The notes under the pieces: generated by a model
The model's input: the letters and a program-made list of their open reading frames with translations, nothing else
The model's database searches: none
What the model was told of the DNA's origin: nothing
Position numbers and translations under genes: made by a program
Shown: positions 1-5,686 of the stretch, piece by piece
How the letters are laid out: each line of letters opens with the position of its first letter
Numbering within the stretch: position 1 is the first letter of the stretch
Assembly (NCBI GenBank): GCA_024694785.1
Contig: JAILJL010000073.1
Span: 1 to 7,195 of the forward strand
DNA from: Lachnospiraceae bacterium
GTDB taxonomy: Bacteria > Bacillota > Clostridia > Lachnospirales > Lachnospiraceae
Reading direction: 5' to 3'
Length of the DNA stretch: 7,195 nucleotides

Positions 1-966
1 CATAAGCATGGTATCTGTAAGCTCGCCCTTAAGCTTATCTACATATACCTTAACGCCGGCATCTTCCGCGCCGTATACCATATTGACAAAAGGCCTTGCG
101 ATAATAACCGCATCTGCGCCAAGCGCAAGTGCCTTGAAGCAATCTGCTCCGGTTCTTATTCCGCCATCAACAAATATCTTCATCTTCATGCCAACAACGT
201 CCTTAATCTCCGCAAGAACTTCAGCAGTCGAAGGTGTCTCGCCAAGTACTCTTCCGCCATGATTGGATACCACGATTGCAGAAGCACCTGCATCCATTGC
301 GTTTTCTGCAGCTTTCGGTGTCATTATTCCTTTAACAATAAAAGGCTTATCGAATAATGAAATTATCTCTTTCAATTCTTTCACAGACTTTGCTCCTGCA
401 GGCGGATTCATATTCTTAAGGAACGGTAATCCTGCAGCATCAATATCCATCGCAACCGCAATCGCACCCGACTCATTGACAAGCGCAGCCTTTTCCTTGA
501 TGGTATCAATATTCCATGGCTTAATCGTAGGTATACCGATACCTCCGGCATTTTTGATAGCAGCAGTTGCTCCCTGCATAACAAGCGGGTCCGTACCGTC
601 GCCTGTAAATGCGGCTATTCCCGTATCCTTACAGGCGCGTACCAAAATATCATTATATACTTTGTCATTATACTTATCACCGTAATGCATCGCTACGGCA
701 CCTACAGGTCCTGCAAATACAGGAAGTGCGAATGACTGTCCGAAGATATCCAAAGTTGTATCAGCGATCTTAACGTCAGTCAAAGTATCCATATTAAGGC
801 GGATCTTCTGCCACATATCATAATTCCTAATTGCGGCATCACCCGCACCCTTGGCACCCGGACCCGGAATCGCATTCTTGCATACTCTTCCGTCGCATAC
901 CATACAACTTTTACACAAATCACCCATGTTATTACGGGCACTTTCCAATACTTCCTTATACGTCAT
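1..966 (-). CDS. FMN-dependent alpha-hydroxy-acid oxidizing protein (C-terminus cut by window edge)
   Basis: The frame is open from the ATG at 966 to base 1, giving 322 codons with no stop, so the C-terminus lies outside the window; from memory of the family roughly 15-20 residues are missing. The family (glycolate/lactate oxidase, L-lactate dehydrogenase type) uses FMN to oxidise 2-hydroxyacids in the cytoplasm. Visible family motifs are VKGI (Lys212), SNHGGR (235-239; His236 is the expected catalytic base, Arg239 the substrate-binding Arg), DGGIRTG (267-273) and ALGADAV...ARP (281-292), the FMN phosphate-binding end of the TIM barrel. Unusual for classical oxidases is an N-terminal cysteine cluster, C18-x2-C21-x2-C24-x4-C29, which could hold a metal or Fe-S centre. 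It lies 39 nt downstream of the riboflavin transporter gene with no terminator between, so it is probably co-transcribed under the FMN riboswitch. The substrate cannot be read from sequence. Family confidence is high, and the exact reaction is open. Confidence 0.9.
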   Translation of the reverse strand, partial: MTYKEVLESARNNMGDLCKSCMVCDGRVCKNAIPGPGAKGAGDAAIRNYDMWQKIRLNMDTLTDVKIADTTLDIFGQSFALPVFAGPVGAVAMHYGDKYNDKVYNDILVRACKDTGIAAFTGDGTDPLVMQGATAAIKNAGGIGIPTIKPWNIDTIKEKAALVNESGAIAVAMDIDAAGLPFLKNMNPPAGAKSVKELKEIISLFDKPFIVKGIMTPKAAENAMDAGASAIVVSNHGGRVLGETPSTAEVLAEIKDVVGMKMKIFVDGGIRTGADCFKALALGADAVIIARPFVNMVYGAEDAGVKVYVDKLKGELTDTMLM

Positions 967-975
967 GTCGCACAT

Positions 976-981
976 CCTCCT
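976..981 (-). promoter_or_regulatory. Ribosome binding site that decides the start of the FMN-dependent dehydrogenase
   Basis: A perfect AGGAGG lies 9 nt upstream of the ATG at 964-966. A second in-frame ATG at 973-975 directly abuts the AGGAGG with no spacer, so it is too close to be used. The start at 966 is therefore preferred. Confidence 0.8.
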
Positions 982-1005
982 ATTTGAAGTAACTATTTTG
1001 CGCTT

Positions 1006-1623
1006 TTATTCCTGCTTTCTTCCCTTGATAATCGGCGAAAGCGGCTTATATATAAGCATCGTTATTATTGTTGCTATAATACCTTTAACAATCGTAAACG
1101 GAAGGTTAAAGATAAGCAGACACGAGAATATATCATTAACTATCGGCAGAATTGCCTTATATAATCCAAGGATTACTTCCTTTGGCATCATTGTATAATA
1201 GAACGGATATACAATGAAATAGTTAATCGGCAAAGACACAAGTCCCGCAACACAACATCCGACAAGTGAGCCGAATAATGCATGGCGCTTACTCTTACGC
1301 ACTTTGTATATTATGCCCGCAGGAATTACATAGCAGATTCCCACAAGGCAATTGGCAAGCTCACCGATTCCTGCAGTATGCGAAAACGGAAGATGCAGTA
1401 AATTCTTAATAACACATATAAGCGCGCCGCAAACCGGACCAAATGCAAAACTTCCGATAAAAGCAGGCATATCGGATATGTCAAACTTAAGGAATGACGG
1501 CATAATAGGCACCGACACCTCAATGTACATAAGGATAAAAGCGATTACCGCAAGCATTGGTGTGAATGTAAGAACACGTACATCGATCTTACTGTTTTTT
1601 GTTGTTGTTGTTTCTTTTCTCAT
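1006..1623 (-). CDS. ribU: Riboflavin ECF transporter S-component (RibU)
   Basis: This 205-aa hydrophobic protein has about six membrane segments, the usual size for an ECF S-component. It binds riboflavin outside the cell and works with a shared energising module (EcfT plus two ATPases), which is not encoded here. RibU hallmarks are FLKFDISDMP (44-53), FGPVCG (61-66), IKNLLH (72-77) and GELAN (87-91); NLPFTIVKG near 173-181 fits the conserved C-terminal region. The N-terminus is short, charged and Thr-rich with no signal peptide. The gene sits directly behind an FMN riboswitch and intrinsic terminator, which independently supports flavin transport. A GGAG lies 10 nt upstream of the ATG, slightly far but acceptable. 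The next gene, an FMN enzyme, follows after 39 nt. An alternative reading as an S-component for another vitamin is unlikely given the riboswitch. Confidence 0.93.
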   Translation of the reverse strand: MRKETTTTKNSKIDVRVLTFTPMLAVIAFILMYIEVSVPIMPSFLKFDISDMPAFIGSFAFGPVCGALICVIKNLLHLPFSHTAGIGELANCLVGICYVIPAGIIYKVRKSKRHALFGSLVGCCVAGLVSLPINYFIVYPFYYTMMPKEVILGLYKAILPIVNDIFSCLLIFNLPFTIVKGIIATIITMLIYKPLSPIIKGRKQE

Positions 1624-1666
1624 TTTTGTTACTCTCCACTTATTTATTACCAGTGGTCACGGGGAT

Positions 1667-1699
1667 AAAAAAGCCCTTGAAAGATAATCTTCCAAGGGC
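1667..1699 (-). terminator. Intrinsic terminator of the FMN riboswitch (expression platform)
   Basis: On the minus strand the arms GCCCTTGGAAGA and TCTTTCAAGGGC form a 12-bp hairpin with one G-U pair and a 3-nt TTA loop (1673-1699), followed by six Ts (1672-1667). It lies between the aptamer and ribU, so it fits transcription attenuation: FMN bound, terminator forms, ribU and the downstream dehydrogenase are switched off. The sequence ATCTTT occurs both in the aptamer P1 5' strand (1840-1835) and in the 3' arm of this hairpin, giving a possible competing partner for the P1 3' strand. Confidence 0.9.
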
Positions 1700-1712
1700 G
1701 CTAAAAATTATT

Positions 1713-1843
1713 GTAACCATCTTTTCCCATCCGGACTATACCGTCGGTTGCGGAATTACACCGCATCGGCTTTGATAACTGGCTTCATCAAAGTTCGTGG
1801 ACTGTTACCACCGGTCAGGAATTACACCTGCCCCAAAGATTAC
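1713..1843 (-). ncRNA. FMN riboswitch (RFN element)
   Basis: The minus strand carries the conserved parts of the RFN aptamer in order: P1 5' strand with TTTGGGGCAGG (from about 1837), the hairpin GGTGTAATTCC followed by TGACCGGTGG, AGTCCACGA, a variable stem CTTTGAT/ATCAAAG (about 1795-1769), GCGGTGTAATTCCGC followed by AACCGACGG, and AGTCCGGATGGG, closed by the P1 3' strand AAAAGAT (1725-1719). P1 can be extended by GTAA/TTAC around a GG bulge. FMN binding to this family usually represses riboflavin synthesis or uptake. Here it is followed by an intrinsic terminator and then the riboflavin transporter ribU, so the expected effect is premature termination when FMN is plentiful. Confidence 0.96.
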
Positions 1844-1850
1844 GAGAGTT

Positions 1851-1879
1851 ATTGTAGCACAAAACCATAGGAAATTAAA
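1851..1879 (-). promoter_or_regulatory. Probable promoter of the FMN riboswitch/ribU transcript
   Basis: TACAAT at 1856-1851 is preceded by TGC, giving an extended -10 (TGnTACAAT). A weak -35 candidate, TTTAAT, lies 17 nt upstream (1879-1874). Transcription would begin near 1844, exactly where the riboswitch P1 stem starts. The -35 box is poor, so the extended -10 probably carries the promoter. It lies just after the stop codon of the upstream EAL gene. Confidence 0.65.
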
Positions 1880-1897
1880 GCACTTTTTGATTAAACT

Positions 1898-3805
1898 TTA
1901 TCTGTCTATCGACTCCATAAATTGTGCGGGCGGCACCGGACGCGAATAATAGAATCCCTGATGGAGGCAGCAATGAAGTTCTACAAGAAGCGCGGACATA
2001 TCCTTATCCTCTATACCCTCTGTTATTATCTCAAGACCCATATCGGTAAGCATCTCTATCGTATACTTAAGCGCCATCATTGCCTGGCGGTTCTTCATAG
2101 CCTTCCAGAGCATATTCTTATCTATCTTGACTACAGTAAACGGATAGTCGATAATCGTTGATACATTGGAGAATCCCGTTCCATAATCGTCAACCGAGAA
2201 ATTAACGCCCTTAGACATAAGACGCTCCATATTGCGGCGAAGATTATCTTCCGAGGCAATCGCCGCGGTCTCGGTTATCTCGAGGTTAATCATTTTATAC
2301 GGAACTCCGTACGCATCCATAACATCGATAACTTTCTCGGATAAATCCTCCTGCATACACTGCACCGCGGAAAGATTAATATCGATCTTATCAAGACCTT
2401 TCTCCCACAGGCGATTCTCCGCAACGAACTTGCATACTTCATTTAATACTATCGAATCTATGTCGACAATGAGTCCGTTACGTTCTGCTATCGGAATAAA
2501 TTCCTCCGGACTTATGAATCCCATCTCGTCATCTATAAGTCTTACCAACGCCTCTGCTCTTGTTACTCTTCCCTCATTCACATTGAATATCGGCTGATAA
2601 TATACTACAAAATTCCTGTCCTTGACTGCGTTCTTAAGTACCTGCACTATCTGCGTCTCTCTATGTCCCTGTTCGAGAATATGCGCATCTGCATATACAA
2701 CGGTCTTATGAGTAACAGTCTCCGATTCTCTTAATGCATAATTCATCATTTCAATCGCATCATCAAGGCAGGTAGCCTTGTCAGGATATGATATCATACA
2801 CATATATACTTCAAACGAAAGCGGTATTCTGTCAACCTCGAAGGAATGACGGAATCTGTCCACTATCTGCTCTCTTATCTTGGTCCATTCCGTATCGGAG
2901 AATTCTCCCATAATGCAGAACACATCATCTTCAAGATAATAAAGCTTACGCCGACTGACTATTGAAAGCAGATAATCTATAATAACCTTAAGCGCTTCAA
3001 GACCTGCATTGATACCCATAAGTTCATTAACCGATCTTATACCGCTTATTTTCATAAATAAAATCTTAAAGTTCCTGTTCCTGGCCGCCTCATACTGGAA
3101 TGCCTCCGTAAAGGCCTTGGTATTATATATATCAAATTGTCTGTTCTTATAGTCCTGCGGATTCTCAATAGAGAAAATAATAAGCTGACACGCTATAGCC
3201 TCGACAAACTGCATAAGCAGAATATTCGGAATAAATAACTGCAGTATTATCGAAAGAATCATTGCAAAAGGATAAAATAAAAGCGAGAAGCGCGTCCACG
3301 AACTTAACTTTCTTCTGCTTCTATAGGCATACATAATACCGAACAGTATATAAAGAAGTGCGATCACATACATTATGTACGAATACTTACCGTGCCAGTA
3401 TCTGTGATTGGCATCTATGTAGAATATCCAACTGTTGATTGGCGTACAGATAAGTAACAGTGCATATACCATCTCAAGGGAAGATATTGTCAGATACTCT
3501 TTCATACCGATGATCTTATCACTGTTGCAGATTATATATACATAAATTACGAATATGCACGTAACGAATGATACCGCAAGAAGATAGGCTGCATTAACAA
3601 CATAAAGCAGCCACAACGGCATACGCATATTACCGTTCAAAACCACGGAAATAATATCCAGTGCCGTTGCAAGACAGATATTGATTATAAGCACACCGAA
3701 TATATTAAGACGCTGATTCTTAATCGTCTTGGAATAGAAGAAATGATTACCGAGGGTAACCATCAATATTGCGGCTGCGATATCAAAATATAATACGTAA
3801 TCCAT
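1898..3805 (-). CDS. Membrane-bound c-di-GMP phosphodiesterase with degenerate GGDEF and intact EAL domain
   Basis: This 635-aa protein (numbered from the ATG at 3805) starts with about seven membrane segments (residues 1-215), a likely sensory module I cannot name. A GGDEF-type domain follows (about 224-372); its signature is LEDDV at 291-295 instead of GGDEF and no RxxD inhibitory site is visible, so cyclase activity is not expected. The C-terminal EAL domain (about 385-630) has the expected residues: EAL Glu418, Asn477 (INLS), Glu509 (LEITET), Asp539 and Asp540 (DDYGTG), Lys560 (VKID), Glu596 (TEGIE) and Gln616 (QGF). It should hydrolyse c-di-GMP to pGpG at the inner face of the membrane, perhaps with the degenerate domain as a GTP-sensing regulator, as known for some GGDEF-EAL proteins. 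It follows the HD-GYP gene after 17 nt, so it is probably co-transcribed. A GTG at 3814 would add three residues but lies within the ribosome binding site. Confidence 0.93.
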   Translation of the reverse strand: MDYVLYFDIAAAILMVTLGNHFFYSKTIKNQRLNIFGVLIINICLATALDIISVVLNGNMRMPLWLLYVVNAAYLLAVSFVTCIFVIYVYIICNSDKIIGMKEYLTISSLEMVYALLLICTPINSWIFYIDANHRYWHGKYSYIMYVIALLYILFGIMYAYRSRRKLSSWTRFSLLFYPFAMILSIILQLFIPNILLMQFVEAIACQLIIFSIENPQDYKNRQFDIYNTKAFTEAFQYEAARNRNFKILFMKISGIRSVNELMGINAGLEALKVIIDYLLSIVSRRKLYYLEDDVFCIMGEFSDTEWTKIREQIVDRFRHSFEVDRIPLSFEVYMCMISYPDKATCLDDAIEMMNYALRESETVTHKTVVYADAHILEQGHRETQIVQVLKNAVKDRNFVVYYQPIFNVNEGRVTRAEALVRLIDDEMGFISPEEFIPIAERNGLIVDIDSIVLNEVCKFVAENRLWEKGLDKIDINLSAVQCMQEDLSEKVIDVMDAYGVPYKMINLEITETAAIASEDNLRRNMERLMSKGVNFSVDDYGTGFSNVSTIIDYPFTVVKIDKNMLWKAMKNRQAMMALKYTIEMLTDMGLEIITEGIEDKDMSALLVELHCCLHQGFYYSRPVPPAQFMESIDR

Positions 3806-3810
3806 TCGTT

Positions 3811-3819
3811 TCACCTCTT
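3811..3819 (-). promoter_or_regulatory. Ribosome binding site that decides the start of the GGDEF-EAL gene
   Basis: AAGAGGTGA (3819-3811) is close to the ideal anti-16S match AAGGAGGTGA and sits 5 nt before the ATG at 3805 (8 nt when counted from its AGAGG core). The GTG of a longer reading (3814-3812) is part of this motif, so initiation there is unlikely. Confidence 0.75.
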
Positions 3820-3822
3820 GAA

Positions 3823-4920
3823 TTAGGTAATTGCCTGTATATATAACTCCGGATGCTCTTCAAGCTTAATAATGGTACCGTCTGCGTACTGCACCATCGG
3901 ACGCGTCAGGCGCTTCTCGTTAGAGTTAATAACTCTTACGACATCGCCGTTATTCATCATAACCTCGCAGTTAATGTACGAATCGGCAATTTTCCGTAAA
4001 AACTTTGTTATGTATCTTGCATCGTACTTCTGCAGACCCTCGCGCTCATATGTCGCGATAACATCAAACGGACACATGGCCGCTCTATATATTCTCGGCG
4101 ATGTCATCGCATCATACACATCCGCAATCGCCGTTATCGCTGAATACTCGCCTATATTAAGGCCCTCAAGTCCATGCGGATATCCCGAACCATCATTACG
4201 CTCATGATGATGAAGGGCAACATCCATAACATCCGGATCAAGGTCCTGTCCGCGCAAAATGCCGTAACCATAGGTCGTATGCATCTTAATAATCTCATAC
4301 TCTCTGGGGAGGAGCTTTCCTCTCTTCTTAAGGATTTCGTCCGGAACACTGCATTTTCCGATATCATGTAAAAGTGCTCCAAGTGTCAGATCATTTAGCT
4401 GCTTCTCTTCGAAATTCATCCATGAACCTATCATTCTCGCAATTATAGCGACATTGACACTATGACAATATGTTGAATCATCTGTCAGCTTAAGTGCATT
4501 CAGCATTCCAAGGAGCGTATATGCGGTACTCGAATTCTCTTCGAATAATTTGTTGGCACCTTCAAGAAGCTTCTCTCTGTCAAGGCTCGCACCCCTTGAT
4601 ACAATATCATTAAAGTTAACTTCTATTGCATCTACCGATTCAAAGTAATTCTTCTTGAATCTCTGGAACTTGGGAGTCTTAAGAAGCTTCTTAATGTACG
4701 CTTCATCAACTTCCTTAAACTTCATGAGATTCTCTTTTGCAGCCTGGGGCATCTCTCCCTCGACAACAAAGACACTGTCTATACCATAGCAGGCAAGCTG
4801 CGTAATCATCTGGTTTGTAAGCACGCTATCTCTTACAAGTAAAAGCTGATTCTTGGTATTTCTTATGTCACGGGATACGACCATTCCCTCTCTTAACTTG
4901 TCTATCTCAACTCGTGGCAT
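3823..4920 (-). CDS. HD-GYP domain c-di-GMP phosphodiesterase
   Basis: This 365-aa soluble protein has no signal peptide or membrane segment. Residues 1-55 resemble the small N-terminal domain often found before HD-GYP domains (DUF3391-like), and a charged helical linker runs to about 130. The HD-GYP domain spans about 145-315: His153, HDIGK with His185-Asp186 and Lys189, His214, HHE (238-240), DGSGYP (243-248) and IADVYDAMTS (265-274). All metal-binding and signature residues expected of the family are present, so it should be active and degrade c-di-GMP, normally to GMP. A short C-terminal beta-rich tail (about 318-365, with NNGDVVRVI) is typical of clostridial members. AAGGGG lies 6 nt before the ATG. 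The gene sits 25 nt after the GDPD gene and 17 nt before the EAL gene. There is no receiver or other recognisable sensor domain, so its input signal is unknown. Confidence 0.94.
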   Translation of the reverse strand: MPRVEIDKLREGMVVSRDIRNTKNQLLLVRDSVLTNQMITQLACYGIDSVFVVEGEMPQAAKENLMKFKEVDEAYIKKLLKTPKFQRFKKNYFESVDAIEVNFNDIVSRGASLDREKLLEGANKLFEENSSTAYTLLGMLNALKLTDDSTYCHSVNVAIIARMIGSWMNFEEKQLNDLTLGALLHDIGKCSVPDEILKKRGKLLPREYEIIKMHTTYGYGILRGQDLDPDVMDVALHHHERNDGSGYPHGLEGLNIGEYSAITAIADVYDAMTSPRIYRAAMCPFDVIATYEREGLQKYDARYITKFLRKIADSYINCEVMMNNGDVVRVINSNEKRLTRPMVQYADGTIIKLEEHPELYIQAIT

Positions 4921-4945
4921 TTCATTCCCCTTCTATGCTTGAATA

Positions 4946-5686
4946 CTAGTATCTGAGTTCCGGTTGATATTTCTCGAATATTACCGCATCGTTTAGCTTC
5001 TGATCGATATCCGGCTTACGCGATGTCCACGCAAACAGCATTACACCTTTTTTTCTTTTACGTAATACATATCGTGGTCTTTTCACATTCTGATACGCAA
5101 TGAAATCCGGCTTGTTCAAGAAACAGAAACTGCAATGCGATAAGAAAAACGCCAAAATCGGCGGATATGTAGGACGATAGTCCTTATATCCCGCCGCCAG
5201 CTGGCCTCTGAATACATCGGGTGCATTCTTCATGAACCACCTTACGATCATGGGATCAAATGATTCTATACAATAGATACCCGGATAATCCTGCAAAATC
5301 TTATACGTCTTCTCACATAATTCCCTATTCTTCTTACCGGTCTTAAGTTCAACGATTAAAGGACCGCCGCCCCTTTTAAACTCATCCAAGACGTCTGTAA
5401 ATAAAGGTATCGTCTCTTCTGTGTTACGAAGCTTCATCTTATGAAGTTCTTCATATGTGTACGCATTGACTTTGGCATCAATTCCGCACACTCTCTTCAA
5501 GTCACTGTCATGAAACACAACTACCTGACCGTCTTTTGAAAGCTGAACATCAAGCTCTGCTCCGTATCCTTTGTCTGCTGCCAGCTTAAAGGCAAGAAGG
5601 GAGTTCTCCGGAACTCCGCTCTTGATATCATGTAAACCTCTGTGTGCGAAATTAACGTGCCAGAAGTGCTCTTTACTAGTCTTCAC
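4946..5686 (-). CDS. Cytoplasmic glycerophosphodiester phosphodiesterase (GDPD family)
   Basis: From the GTG at 5686 this is a 246-aa protein, a normal length for a single-domain bacterial GDPD. The family hydrolyses glycerophosphodiesters to sn-glycerol 3-phosphate and an alcohol in a metal-dependent TIM barrel. Visible motifs are AHRG (His15, Arg16), PENS (Glu27, Asn28), AELDVQLSKDG (Glu44, Asp46), VVFHD (His59, Asp60), IVELK (Glu113, Lys115) and ESFD (141-144). There is no signal peptide or membrane segment, so the substrate must be made inside or imported. GTG is chosen because GGAGG lies 9 nt upstream and the coding start overlaps the transporter stop by 11 nt, suggesting translational coupling. 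A longer in-frame start at 5764 would add 26 Arg/Leu-rich residues that simply overlie the transporter gene. The basic stretch near residues 203-214 (KRPRYVLRKRKK) is a distinctive detail. Confidence 0.92.
   Translation of the reverse strand: MKTSKEHFWHVNFAHRGLHDIKSGVPENSLLAFKLAADKGYGAELDVQLSKDGQVVVFHDSDLKRVCGIDAKVNAYTYEELHKMKLRNTEETIPLFTDVLDEFKRGGGPLIVELKTGKKNRELCEKTYKILQDYPGIYCIESFDPMIVRWFMKNAPDVFRGQLAAGYKDYRPTYPPILAFFLSHCSFCFLNKPDFIAYQNVKRPRYVLRKRKKGVMLFAWTSRKPDIDQKLNDAVIFEKYQPELRY

Noticed and set aside
8..685. Plus-strand open frames (8-262 and 263-685) opposite the dehydrogenase gene
   Set aside because: They are antisense shadows of a clear FMN-dependent dehydrogenase frame, with low-complexity Ser/Ala/Pro-rich products and no ribosome binding site.
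973..975. Earlier in-frame ATG for the FMN-dependent dehydrogenase
   Set aside because: It touches the AGGAGG with no spacer; the ATG at 966 has a 9-nt spacer.
1857..1897. Possible terminator after the EAL gene (AAAG...CTTT)
   Set aside because: The pairing is only about 4 bp in AT-rich sequence and no T-run follows.
3806..3814. GTG start at 3814 for the GGDEF-EAL gene
   Set aside because: The GTG is part of the ribosome binding site AAGAGGTGA, which is well placed for the ATG at 3805.
4943..4952. Ten-base perfect palindrome ATACTAGTAT at the GDPD stop codon
   Set aside because: Short and AT-rich, with no second copy and no T-run, so it is not a convincing operator or terminator. ACTAGT also occurs at the transporter stop, which seems coincidental.
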